Of a DNA stretch of 41,251 bases, positions 13,574 to 20,973 are shown piece after piece (position 1 is the first letter of the stretch; each line of letters begins with the position of its first letter). The notes beneath the pieces were generated by a model that made no database searches, was not told the DNA's origin, and saw only the letters and a list, made by a program, of their open reading frames with translations. The DNA is from Streptomyces sp. CBMA156. GTDB lineage: Bacteria > Actinomycetota > Actinomycetes > Streptomycetales > Streptomycetaceae. Position numbers and translations under genes: made by a program. The stretch lies in the NCBI RefSeq assembly GCF_014596515.1, contig NZ_MSJQ01000170.1, forward strand, positions 1-41,251, written 5' to 3'.

Positions 13574-14383
13574 GTGCCGGAAGGCCACATCATCCACCGC
13601 CTCGCCACCGAGAACCGGAAGGCCTTCGGCGGCCGCCCGGTCCGGGTCTCCAGTCCGCAGGGCCGGTTCGCCGACGAGGCGAAGGTGATCGACGGGCAGC
13701 TGCTCACCGGCGCGGAGGCCACCGGCAAGCACCTCTTCCTCGGCTTCGAGGAGGGCGGCTGGGTGCACGTCCACCTCGGCCTCTACGGCGGCTTCACCTT
13801 CGGCACGGGCCCGGCGCCGGAGCCGGTCGGGCTGGTCCGGCTGCGGCTGGAGAACGAGGACGGCTACGCGGACCTGCGCGGCCCCAACACCTGCGCGCTC
13901 GTCACGGAGGAGCAGAAGGCGGCCGTCGCCGCCCGGCTGGGGCCGGACCCGCTGCGCGCCGACGCCGACGCGGAGGCCGCCTGGCGCCGGATATCGGGCA
14001 GCCGGACGACGGTCGCGGCGCTGCTGATGGACCAGAAGGTGCTGGCCGGGGTGGGCAACGTCTACCGGGCCGAGGTGCTGTTCCGCCACGGCATCGACCC
14101 GCACCGGGCCGGCCGTGACCTCACCCGCCGGGAGTGGGACGCGATCTGGGCGGACCTGGTCGCGCTGATGCGCGAGGGCGTCACCGCGGGCCGGATCGAC
14201 ACCGTCCGCCCCGAGCACACCCCCGAGGCGATGGGCCGTCCGCCCCGGGTGGACGACCACGGCGGCGAGGTCTACGTCTACCGGCGGGCCGCCATGCCGT
14301 GCCTGGTCTGCGGCACCGACGTGCGGACGGAGGAGCACGCCGCCCGCAACCTCTTCTGGTGCCCGAGCTGCCAGGCGGCCTGA
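13574..14383 (+). CDS. nei: Fpg/Nei-family DNA glycosylase (Nei1-type endonuclease VIII)
   Basis: 269 residues from GTG 13574 (GGAGGAG 9 nt upstream). It removes oxidised bases and nicks the abasic site in base-excision repair. Catalytic Pro2 and Glu3 are in the N-terminal PEGHIIHRLA, a Nei-type start also seen in mycobacterial Nei1. The catalytic Lys is K52 in ATGKHLFLGF. The helix-two-turn-helix is DQKVLAGVGNVYRAEVLF. The C-terminal zinc finger is complete with Cys243, Cys246, Cys263 and Cys266, plus R258 in AARNLFW. All catalytic parts are present, so it should be active. Confidence 0.92.
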   Translation: MPEGHIIHRLATENRKAFGGRPVRVSSPQGRFADEAKVIDGQLLTGAEATGKHLFLGFEEGGWVHVHLGLYGGFTFGTGPAPEPVGLVRLRLENEDGYADLRGPNTCALVTEEQKAAVAARLGPDPLRADADAEAAWRRISGSRTTVAALLMDQKVLAGVGNVYRAEVLFRHGIDPHRAGRDLTRREWDAIWADLVALMREGVTAGRIDTVRPEHTPEAMGRPPRVDDHGGEVYVYRRAAMPCLVCGTDVRTEEHAARNLFWCPSCQAA

Positions 14384-14505
14384 GCGGAACCGGTCCTGTG
14401 TCGTAGGCGGCCCTGCTGACCTGCGACGATGGACACTGTGCTCGTCGAGCCGCCCGCCCCCGAACCCGTACGGCCACGTGTGAGCGTGGCGTGGAAGGAA
14501 GCCCC

Positions 14506-14832
14506 ATGATCTTCATCACCGTCAAGTTCCCGGTCCGCCCCGAGCGCGTCGACGGCTGGCTCGACCTGGTCGACGAGTTCACCCGGGCCACCCGGAACGA
14601 GCCCGGCAACATCTTCTTCGAGTGGTCCCGCAGCGTCGACGACCCCAACGAGTTCGTCCTGGTCGAGGCGTTCCGCGACGGCGAGGCCGGCAAGGAGCAC
14701 GTGGAGTCCGCGCACTTCGCCAAGGCCATGGAGGACCTGTCGTACGCGGTGGCCGCCAAGCCGCGGATCGTCTCCACCGAGATCCCCGGCATGGACGGCT
14801 GGGCGGAGATGGGCGAGATCACCCCCCGCTGA
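14506..14832 (+). CDS. Antibiotic-biosynthesis-monooxygenase (ABM) fold protein, putative quinol monooxygenase
   Basis: 108 residues from ATG 14506 (GAAGGAAG 5 nt upstream). The sequence matches the dimeric ferredoxin-like ABM/YgiN family: the starting strand MIFITVKFPVRPER, NEPGNIFFEWSRSVDDPNEFVLVEAF in the middle, the HVESAHFAKAM segment near residue 70, and a short C-terminal extension. Such proteins oxidise quinols or aromatic polyketides without cofactor, but many have unproven substrates and nothing nearby suggests a polyketide cluster. The 122-nt gap before it shows no clear promoter. Confidence 0.8.
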   Translation: MIFITVKFPVRPERVDGWLDLVDEFTRATRNEPGNIFFEWSRSVDDPNEFVLVEAFRDGEAGKEHVESAHFAKAMEDLSYAVAAKPRIVSTEIPGMDGWAEMGEITPR

Positions 14833-14867
14833 CATCCGAGTGCCCCTCCGGCCCGGTGCCCAGCCCG

Positions 14868-14873
14868 TAGGCT
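14868..14873 (+). promoter_or_regulatory. -10 box TAGGCT for the NB-ARC/TPR gene
   Basis: TAGGCT lies 31 nt before ATG 14905, with a strong ribosome binding site (GGAGGGAG, 14890-14897) between them. The -35 is unclear. Confidence 0.4.
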
Positions 14874-14904
14874 GGGGCCCGGGCCGGTCGGAGGGAGCGG
14901 GCAG

Positions 14905-16944
14905 ATGGAGCGGCACGAGGTGGCCAACACCCTGTCGGGGGCCACGGTGGGCGGCCATGTGGTGCAGGCCGGGACCATCGGATCGCTGCACATTCACCAG
15001 CCCGAGCAGAAGGCGAGACCTCGTCAGGTCCGGGCGCCGCACGGCCCGTTCGTCAACCGCGAGCCGGAACTCGCCGCCCTCGCCGAGGCCCTGGCCCTGG
15101 TCGAGGCGGGCGGACTCGGGATCGTGGTGTTCACCGGTCTGGGCGGGGTCGGCAAGACCGAGCTGATCGCCAAGTTCACCGAGGAGCACCGGGCGGACTT
15201 CCCGGACGGCGACCTCTACGCGGACCTCCTCGCCTACCGGCACCAGGGCGGGGTGGACCTCCCCGAGCTGCTGGCCGGCTTCCTGCGCGCCCTCGGCACC
15301 GAGCCGCCGGCCGTGGAGGCCGAGCGGTTCACGGCCTTCCGTACCGCCACCGCCGAGCGCCGCTGCCTGTTCTTCCTGGACAACGTCGAACACGCCGCGG
15401 AGGTCCGGGCGCTGCTCCCGGCCCGCGGGCTGGTGGTGGTCGCGAGCCGGCGCCGGCTGCCCGCGCTGCGGACGGACGGCGCGCGGGTGCGCCAGCTCGG
15501 GCCGCTGAGCGCGACGGCGGGCGCCGAGCTGGTGCGCGGCTGGGTGGGCTCGGGGCGGGGCACCGACGGGGAGCTGGCGGAGCTGGTCGAGCTGTGCGGC
15601 GGACTGCCGCTCGCGCTGAACGCGGTCGGCAGCCAGCTGCTGGACCGCGACAGCCTGCCGGTCGGCCGGGTGCTGGCCGAACTGCACGACCGCGAGGGCA
15701 GGTTGGCGATGCTGGAGGACGAGGAGAACGATCTCGGCGCGACGTACGACCTGGTCTACGAGCGGCTGTCGCCGGAGGGCCGGGCGCTCTACCACCTGAT
15801 CGGCGTGCACCCGGGCCCCTTCGTGTCCGCCGGACTGGCGCGTGCGGTCGGCGTCCGGCGGGCCGAGCGGGCGATCGGGGAGCTGCGCGGCGTCCACCTG
15901 CTGGACGAGGTGCTGGACGACGACGGCGAGGACCGCTTCCGGGCCCATGACGTGGTGCGGACGCACGCCTACGGCCGGGCGCGGGAACTGCCCGACCGCG
16001 AGGGGCTGCTCGCCGGAGTCGTCGCGTACTACCGCGGCCGGGCGTCGGCGGCCGACCGGGCGATGACCGGGAAGCGGCTGCGCCTCCAGGAGCCGAGCGG
16101 TGACGACCTGCCCCGCTTCCCCTCCGGGGCCGCGGCCCTGGAGTGGCTGTACGCCGAACGCGCCAACTTCCGCGCCGTGGTGGAGACGGCGGCCGAGCGG
16201 GGCCGGCACGGCGAGGTGTGGCGGCTCTGCGAGTCGCTCTGGCCGCTCTACCACGACCGGAAGCTCTACCAGGACTGGATCGCCGCCCACCGGCTCGGCA
16301 TCGAGTCGGCCCAGTGGGACAACCGGCCGGCCGCCGTGGTCCGGATGCGCAACCAGCTCGCCAGGGCCCACTTCGAGCGCGGGGAGTACCGGCTCGCCGC
16401 CGAGCAGTTGGCGCTCGCCACCGAGGTGGTCCCGCTGGTGACCGACCGTCAGGTGGTGGGGGTGCTCTACGAGACGGACGGTCTGCTCTGCCTGGCCGAC
16501 GGGCGCCCGGCCGACGCGGTGGAGCGGTTCACCCTGGCCCTGGCGGAGAACCGGGGCGACGACCACGGCGAGATCGTCCAGAGCTACAACGTGGCGCAGG
16601 CGCTGATCGCCGACGGCCGTCCCGAGGAGGCGCTGGCCCTGCTGGCCGGGGCCACCGCCCAGGCGGGGCGGACGCGGGACGACGACATGCTGATGAAGCT
16701 GCCGCTGGTCCGCGCCCGGGCCCACCGGGCGCTCGGGCAGCTGGACCTCGCCGTCGCCCAGGCGGACGACTGCGCCCGGCAGGCCAGGGAGCGGAGCCAG
16801 TACGCCAAGGAGGCGCAGGCGCACACCCTGCTGCTCGGCCTCGCCGAGGAGCGGGGCGACGGGGAACTGGCGGAGCGCAGCCGTGAACGGCTGCGGGAAC
16901 TGGCCGGTCAGGGCCTGTCCCAGGAGCCTAGGGGCCGGTACTGA
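14905..16944 (+). CDS. NB-ARC ATPase with TPR repeats and N-terminal amyloid-motif-like segment
   Basis: 679 residues from ATG 14905. Residues 8-30 (N-x3-G-x-V-x-G-x-VVQAG-x-I core, VGGHVVQAGTIGSLHIH) form a short Gly-rich, beta-prone motif. It resembles the N-terminal amyloid signalling motifs (BASS/RHIM-like, VQxG core) reported on bacterial NLR-type proteins. A linker leads to the NB-ARC domain: FVNREPELAAL, Walker A GLGGVGKT (78-85), Walker B LFFLDN (155-160), GGLPLAL, and an MHD-like RAHDVVR. The C-terminal third consists of alpha-helical TPR-like repeats (REEALALLAG, LGQLDLAVAQAD). This is the architecture of a STAND signal-transducing ATPase, possibly in defence or regulated cell death. 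No effector domain is attached and no neighbour carries a matching motif. Its stop lies inside the convergent neighbour. Confidence 0.85.
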   Translation: MERHEVANTLSGATVGGHVVQAGTIGSLHIHQPEQKARPRQVRAPHGPFVNREPELAALAEALALVEAGGLGIVVFTGLGGVGKTELIAKFTEEHRADFPDGDLYADLLAYRHQGGVDLPELLAGFLRALGTEPPAVEAERFTAFRTATAERRCLFFLDNVEHAAEVRALLPARGLVVVASRRRLPALRTDGARVRQLGPLSATAGAELVRGWVGSGRGTDGELAELVELCGGLPLALNAVGSQLLDRDSLPVGRVLAELHDREGRLAMLEDEENDLGATYDLVYERLSPEGRALYHLIGVHPGPFVSAGLARAVGVRRAERAIGELRGVHLLDEVLDDDGEDRFRAHDVVRTHAYGRARELPDREGLLAGVVAYYRGRASAADRAMTGKRLRLQEPSGDDLPRFPSGAAALEWLYAERANFRAVVETAAERGRHGEVWRLCESLWPLYHDRKLYQDWIAAHRLGIESAQWDNRPAAVVRMRNQLARAHFERGEYRLAAEQLALATEVVPLVTDRQVVGVLYETDGLLCLADGRPADAVERFTLALAENRGDDHGEIVQSYNVAQALIADGRPEEALALLAGATAQAGRTRDDDMLMKLPLVRARAHRALGQLDLAVAQADDCARQARERSQYAKEAQAHTLLLGLAEERGDGELAERSRERLRELAGQGLSQEPRGRY

Positions 16945-18601
16945 AGGACACCCGGGTGCGGTGGCCGCCGGTGCGGACGGTGAGTCCGTGGTCGGGGAGG
17001 CCGGCCGGGTCGCCGCCGTCGGCGAGCCAGGAGGCGACGGCGGAGCCGAGCAGCAGCGGGTCGATGCCGGGGTCGGGGCGGCCCCAGTCCGGTTCGGCGC
17101 GGGCCTCCAGCAGCAGGCCGCCGCGCAGCCGCAGCAGGTGGCGGGCCGGGCCGAGGGCGGCCACCGCGACGGCGAGGCCGGGCAGTTCGGCGGTGGTGTC
17201 GGCGAGCCAGCGGGTGGCGGGGCGTTCGGCGTGTGCCTCGGTGCGGGCGAGCACCTCGGCGGTGTGGCGCAGGGCGTCGCCGGGGTGGTCGTCGGTGAGG
17301 GCGTGGAAGCCGCGCGGGGTGTGGTCGCGCGGGTCGAAGGGGTAGCGCCGGAGGCTGACCTCGGTGCCCTCGCTCACGCCCTCGACGTCGTACGCGGTGG
17401 GCCCCTCGGCGGTCGCGGGGCGCGGAACGGGTCTGGGGTAGGGCGGTACGGCCGGTTCGTCCGCGGGTTCGTCGAGTCCGTCCAGGAAGGAGTAGAGCAG
17501 CGGGCGCAGCAGGTAGGCGGATTCGCCCTGGTGGGCGAGCGAGCGGCCGGTGACGCCGCTGAGGTCGGCCGGGCCCCGGGCCAGGGCGAGTTCGAGCTGG
17601 GCGGCGAGGTCCCCGTCCGGGTCGAGGACGGGCGCGGCCTGGCCGAAGGCGTAGCCGGGGGAGTGCGGGTCGAGTTCGGCGGCGCCGGTGGCGACGAGCA
17701 CGGTGTGGTGTTCCAGGGCGGCGCCGTAGACGGTGACCGAGCCGTGGTCGCCGATCACGCAGTCGGCGGCGACGAGTGCGGCCTGCCAGCCCTGGTGGGG
17801 CGGGATCAGGCGCAGGCCCATCCGGCGGGCGTCGTCGAGCAGCGCCTCGGGGTCGTGGCGGCTCCAGACGTTGGGGTGCAGGACGACGGCCACGGTGTAC
17901 TCGTCGGCGGGCAGCCGGCGGACCAGCCGCTGGGGGAGGTCGGGGTGGCGGCCGAACAGCGAGTGCCCGCTCCAGGTGGAGCTGACGACGACGAGCCGTC
18001 GGCCGCCGGTGGCGCCGAGCGCGGCGCGGTAGCCGTCGCGGGAGCGCCGGCTGGCGAGCATCCGGTCGAAGCACGGGTCGCCGACGACCCGGGCGACGTC
18101 CAGCGCCTCGGGGCAGGAGACCCGCAGCCGGTCCAGCTGTTCGGGGTGGGAGAGGCCGAGGACGTCCACGAACACCCGTCCGCGGTGGGTGAGTTCGTTG
18201 CGGGACAGGCCGGCGGCGGTGACCGTGTCGCCGGTGGACTCGGTGACCAGGCGGTTGTAGCCGACGCCGTGCGGGAGGACGACGAGGCGGGCGTCCAGCC
18301 GGTGCATGGAGGAGTGGACGGCGCAGGCGACGGCCAGGTCGAAGCGGTGCCGGACGGCGTCCTCCCAGTCCAGCACGGTGAAGCCGGGAAGGGCGCGCAG
18401 GTACTCGTCCAGGGCGCGGTCGGCGAAGGCGGAGCCGGGGTTGACGGTGAAGTACCGCTCGATGCCGTCCGGGCTCAGCAGGGTGAGGACGTCCAGGACC
18501 CGGGTGGCCGAGGTGAGGGTGCGGGCGACCGCCAGCACGCGGGCCCTGACCGGTCGGGTGCTCCAGCGATCGGCGGGCCAGGCGTGGGGGTGGGACGGCA
18601 C
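16928..18601 (-). CDS. GT-B/CDP-glycerol-transferase-like protein of unknown function
   Basis: 557 residues from GTG 18601. The first part looks like a two-domain GT-B fold: VVLPHGVGYNRL (108-119), RVVGDPCFDRM (171-181), VVVSSTWSGHSLFG, VVLHPNVW (239-246) and IGDHGSVTVYGAAL (283-296). The last of these resembles the nucleotide-sugar-binding end of TagF-like CDP-glycerol glycerophosphotransferases. The C-terminal 180 residues are not recognised. Streptomyces relatives are sometimes labelled translation initiation factor 2, which nothing here supports. TACGAT at 18608-18613 (minus strand) is 6 nt before the GTG, so the mRNA may be leaderless. The 3' end overlaps the converging NB-ARC gene by 17 bp. 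ArsR-type gene 51 nt upstream on the same strand. Substrate unknown. Confidence 0.65.
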   Translation of the reverse strand: MPSHPHAWPADRWSTRPVRARVLAVARTLTSATRVLDVLTLLSPDGIERYFTVNPGSAFADRALDEYLRALPGFTVLDWEDAVRHRFDLAVACAVHSSMHRLDARLVVLPHGVGYNRLVTESTGDTVTAAGLSRNELTHRGRVFVDVLGLSHPEQLDRLRVSCPEALDVARVVGDPCFDRMLASRRSRDGYRAALGATGGRRLVVVSSTWSGHSLFGRHPDLPQRLVRRLPADEYTVAVVLHPNVWSRHDPEALLDDARRMGLRLIPPHQGWQAALVAADCVIGDHGSVTVYGAALEHHTVLVATGAAELDPHSPGYAFGQAAPVLDPDGDLAAQLELALARGPADLSGVTGRSLAHQGESAYLLRPLLYSFLDGLDEPADEPAVPPYPRPVPRPATAEGPTAYDVEGVSEGTEVSLRRYPFDPRDHTPRGFHALTDDHPGDALRHTAEVLARTEAHAERPATRWLADTTAELPGLAVAVAALGPARHLLRLRGGLLLEARAEPDWGRPDPGIDPLLLGSAVASWLADGGDPAGLPDHGLTVRTGGHRTRVSFSTGP

Positions 18602-18652
18602 ACCATGATCGTACTCATCCGGCTCCGCCGCGGCACGGTTTCCGAGTGGGGG

Positions 18653-19036
18653 TCAGCCCGCCGCCGCGCTGGGCTCGTGGTGCTCGGCGGCGGCGCACTC
18701 GTCGAGGAGGGGGCGCATGGCCTCGTCCACGAGCCGGTAGCGCACCACTCGTCCGTCCCGGTCGCCGGTGACCACCCCGGCGGTGCGGAGCAGGCGCAGG
18801 GCCTGGGAGACGGCGGGGTCGCGCATGCCGGTGGCGACCGCCAGGTCCGTCACGGCGAGCGGCCCGGCCCGGTGGAGGGCGAGCAGCAGGGCGAGGCGTC
18901 CGGGGTCGGCGAGCAGCGAGAAGCGCTCGGCCCAGGTCCGGACGTGCGCGGGATCGCCGATCGCGGCGATGGCCTCGCAGACCCGGTGCCCGTCGATGGT
19001 GCGGTGGCCCACGCGGTCGGCAGGTACGAGATGCAT
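18653..19036 (-). CDS. ArsR/SmtB-family transcriptional regulator, probable metal sensor
   Basis: 127 residues from ATG 19036; the reading frame extends upstream, but homology-like sequence begins here. A winged helix-turn-helix is clear: FSLLADPGRLALLLAL, AVTDLAVATG, DPAVSQALRLLRTAGVV, then the wing GDRDGRVVRYRL. Overall layout is closest to NmtR/KmtR-type Ni/Co sensors, with His at positions 2, 11 and 17 and a C-terminal helix ending in EHHE. By my alignment only Asp104 and His120 match NmtR metal ligands; other positions are Ala, and there is a Cys at 114, so the metal cannot be named. The gene is divergent from a Ni/Co transporter, which supports a role in its control. Confidence 0.82.
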   Translation of the reverse strand: MHLVPADRVGHRTIDGHRVCEAIAAIGDPAHVRTWAERFSLLADPGRLALLLALHRAGPLAVTDLAVATGMRDPAVSQALRLLRTAGVVTGDRDGRVVRYRLVDEAMRPLLDECAAAEHHEPSAAAG

Positions 19037-19076
19037 GCCGGCATTCTCGCAGGCAAGGGTCTGTGATCCTGGACAC

Positions 19077-19092
19077 CTGCGCAAGTGCGCAG
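19077..19092. promoter_or_regulatory. Inverted repeat, candidate ArsR operator
   Basis: CTGCGCA-AG-TGCGCAG is a perfect 7-bp inverted repeat with a 2-nt spacer. It lies 3 nt upstream of the transporter -35 box and covers a possible TTGCGC -35 (19084-19079) for the divergent regulator gene. Position and symmetry suit an ArsR dimer; binding is inferred. Confidence 0.55.
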
Positions 19093-19094
19093 CC

Positions 19095-19123
19095 TTGCAC
19101 GGGTCGGGCGGGGCCCCTACGGT
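19095..19123 (+). promoter_or_regulatory. Promoter of the Ni/Co transporter transcript
   Basis: TTGCAC (19095-19100), a 17-bp spacer and TACGGT (19118-19123) form a good vegetative-sigma promoter. The predicted start near 19130 falls just before the cobalamin riboswitch. Confidence 0.65.
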
Positions 19124-19133
19124 GTAGCCCGCC

Positions 19134-19320
19134 GTGGTGCTCGGGAAGACCGGTGACGGACCCTCAGGGGTCCCCAGTCCGGAGCGGCCCTCGCCACTGT
19201 GATCGGGTCGTTCCTCCGTCCGCGGAGGAGCGTCGTCCGTACCCATGGAGCCACTGGGTGCCCCGCGCACCTGGGAAGGCGGGTACGGGCGTCCCGTAAG
19301 CCAGGAGACCGGCCACGGCA
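19134..19320 (+). ncRNA. Cobalamin (B12) riboswitch
   Basis: The leader has the conserved blocks of an adenosylcobalamin riboswitch in order: GGTGCTCGGGAAGACCGGTG (19136-19155), a P4-like hairpin (GGACCC...GGGTCC), AGTCCGGAGCGGCCC, then CGCCACTGTGATCGG (19192-19206), further stems, and the B12 box AAGCCAGGAGACCGGCC (19298-19314). It ends about 45 nt before the transporter start. In this setting B12 would switch off expression of a cobalt/nickel importer, probably by sequestering the translation start, since no T-tract terminator is visible. Confidence 0.9.
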
Positions 19321-19362
19321 TCTCACGAGGTTTTCCACGAGGTGCTGGAGCGTGATCCGCAG

Positions 19363-20490
19363 ATGACCCTGCCCGAAACCGTTGCCGCCGGGGCGAATCC
19401 GGCGCCCTCGGTGCTGCCCAGCTTCCAGTGGCGGCGCGAGGACACCATCCGTACGGCTGGGCTGATGGGGGTGATCCTGGCCATGCACGTGGTGGCCTTC
19501 GGGACGCTCCTCTTCCTGGTCGCGCCCGAGAAGTACGAGGTCGGCACCCAGGTCTTCGGGGTGGGCCTGGGCATCACCGCCTACACCCTCGGGATGCGGC
19601 ACGCCTTCGACGCCGACCACATCGCGGTGATCGACAACACCACCCGCAAGCTGATGGCGGACGGCAAGCGGCCCGTCTCGGTGGGCTTCTGGTTCGCCCT
19701 CGGGCACTCCTCGATGGTGGTGCTGATGGCCGCCCTGGTGGCGGGCGGCGCGCAGCTGGCGAACACCCTGATGGACGACGAGTCGGCCACCCACAAGTGG
19801 CTCGGCGTGGTCGGCACCACCACCTCCGGCGTGTTCCTCTACCTGATCGGCGCGCTCAACCTGGCGGCGCTGCTCGGCATCCTCAAGGTGTTCCGTTCGA
19901 TGCGGGCCGGGCAGTACGACGAGAAGGAGCTGGAGGCCCACCTCGACTCGCGCGGCTTCATGGCCCGGGTGCTGAACCGGGCGACCCGCTCGATCACCAG
20001 GCCGGGCCAGATGTTCCCGGTCGGCATGGTGCTGGGCCTGGGCTTCGACACCGCGACCGAGGTCACCCTGATGGTGATGGCCGGCTCGGGCGCGGCCTCC
20101 GGGCTGCCCTGGTACGCGATCGTCTGCCTGCCGCTGCTGTTCGCGGCCGGGATGAGCCTGTTCGACACCCTGGACGGGACGTTCATGAACTTCGCGTACC
20201 AGTGGGCCTTCGCCAACCCGGTGCGGAAGGTGTACTACAACCTGACCATCACGGGTCTGTCGATCGCGGTGGCCTTCATCATCGGCACCATCGAGCTGGT
20301 CGGGGTGCTGCACGAGAAGCTGGACCTGACCGACCCGGTCACCGGGTTCATCGCCGAGATCTCGCTGGACAACGTCGGGTACGCCATCGCCGGGCTGTTC
20401 GTGGTGGTCTGGGCGATCGCGATCGGGTACTGGAAGCTCGCCCACGTCGAGAAGCGCTGGACGCCCGGCCAGGGGGCACAGAAGCACTGA
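19363..20490 (+). CDS. Nickel/cobalt transporter, NiCoT (HoxN/HupN/NixA) family
   Basis: 375 residues from ATG 19363; an in-frame GTG at 19342 is the alternative, and neither start has an ideal ribosome binding site. It is an integral membrane protein importing Ni2+ and/or Co2+. The signature is complete: RHAFDADHIAVID (residues 79-91) with the metal-binding HX4DH, then GFWFALGHSSMVV, LGLGFDTATEVTL and GMSLFDTLDGTFMNFAYQWA. About eight hydrophobic segments are seen. The upstream B12 riboswitch points to cobalt as at least one substrate, used for cobalamin synthesis; the divergent ArsR gene suggests a second, metal-responsive layer. A strong hairpin follows the stop. Confidence 0.93.
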   Translation: MTLPETVAAGANPAPSVLPSFQWRREDTIRTAGLMGVILAMHVVAFGTLLFLVAPEKYEVGTQVFGVGLGITAYTLGMRHAFDADHIAVIDNTTRKLMADGKRPVSVGFWFALGHSSMVVLMAALVAGGAQLANTLMDDESATHKWLGVVGTTTSGVFLYLIGALNLAALLGILKVFRSMRAGQYDEKELEAHLDSRGFMARVLNRATRSITRPGQMFPVGMVLGLGFDTATEVTLMVMAGSGAASGLPWYAIVCLPLLFAAGMSLFDTLDGTFMNFAYQWAFANPVRKVYYNLTITGLSIAVAFIIGTIELVGVLHEKLDLTDPVTGFIAEISLDNVGYAIAGLFVVVWAIAIGYWKLAHVEKRWTPGQGAQKH

Positions 20491-20502
20491 CCGGCGCGCG
20501 GA

Positions 20503-20535
20503 ACGGCGCCTCCCCCGGGCCGGGGGAGGCGCCGT
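20503..20535. terminator. Bidirectional terminator between transporter and rpmG
   Basis: A perfect 14-bp stem (ACGGCGCCTCCCCC, 20503-20516, with its complement at 20522-20535) with a 5-nt loop lies between two converging genes. It lacks a T-tract on either strand, common in high-GC actinobacteria. Confidence 0.8.
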
Positions 20536-20549
20536 CCGGGTGGGCGGGG

Positions 20550-20714
20550 TCAGCGCTCCTCGCGGAAGTCGACGTGCCGGCCGGCGGCCGGGTCGAACTT
20601 GCGCAGGACCATCCGGTCCGGGTCGTTGCGGCGGTTCTTGCGGGTCACGTACGTGAAGCCGGTGCCGGCGGTGGAGCGGAGCTTGATCACCGGGCGCAGT
20701 TCGCTGCGGGCCAT
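20550..20714 (-). CDS. rpmG: Ribosomal protein L33, cysteine-free (C-) paralogue
   Basis: 54 residues (starts [20 protein letters not shown], ends VDFREER), with AGGAGG 7 nt before the ATG. The family segments [12 protein letters not shown] and [12 protein letters not shown] are clear. The four zinc-binding cysteines of the C+ form are absent, so this is the zinc-independent version that replaces C+ L33 in the 50S subunit when zinc is scarce. A Zur-type palindrome 65 nt upstream of the start supports zinc-responsive control. The gene stands alone, converging with the Ni/Co transporter. Confidence 0.95.
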   Translation of the reverse strand: MARSELRPVIKLRSTAGTGFTYVTRKNRRNDPDRMVLRKFDPAAGRHVDFREER

Positions 20715-20778
20715 CGGGCGTCCTCCTGGGGCCAGGGGCGGCGGGTCTCGGACGGTGGACCGAACCCGTTCACCGAAA

Positions 20779-20793
20779 TGGAATTCATTTCCA
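20779..20793 (-). promoter_or_regulatory. Zur-type operator upstream of rpmG
   Basis: On the minus strand the 15-mer TGGAAATGAATTCCA has palindromic arms TGGAA/TTCCA around ATGAA, close to the actinobacterial Zur pattern TGAAAATnATTTTCA. It stands out as an AT-rich block in GC-rich DNA. A TTGGAC at 20803-20798 may be the -35, which would place the box inside the core promoter, where Zur-Zn binding would block transcription. Confidence 0.75.
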
Positions 20794-20961
20794 CCCCGTC
20801 CAACGCGGGCCCGGCCCCGCCCATTCCCGGCGTCCGACGCCCGGGGGAGCGGGGAACCCGGCGCGTGCCCGAGGGGGAGGGCACGGAAGCACGGGGGGCG
20901 CGCAAGGGGTACTGGGGGTTCTGTCGGGGGTGCTCGGCGGGCGCTTCGGGCCGGGGGTTCG

Positions 20962-20967
20962 TAGGCT
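20962..20967 (+). promoter_or_regulatory. -10 box TAGGCT of a probably leaderless transcript
   Basis: TAGGCT ends 6 nt before the ATG at 20974, and no ribosome binding site precedes that ATG. Transcription would start at or next to the start codon, as is frequent in Streptomyces. Confidence 0.5.
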
Positions 20968-20973
20968 CGACGC

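Noticed and set aside
12634..14505. Toxin-antitoxin pair formed by the P-loop kinase and a small neighbour.
   Set aside because: No small antitoxin-like gene adjoins it; the next genes are a complete DNA glycosylase and an ABM-fold protein.
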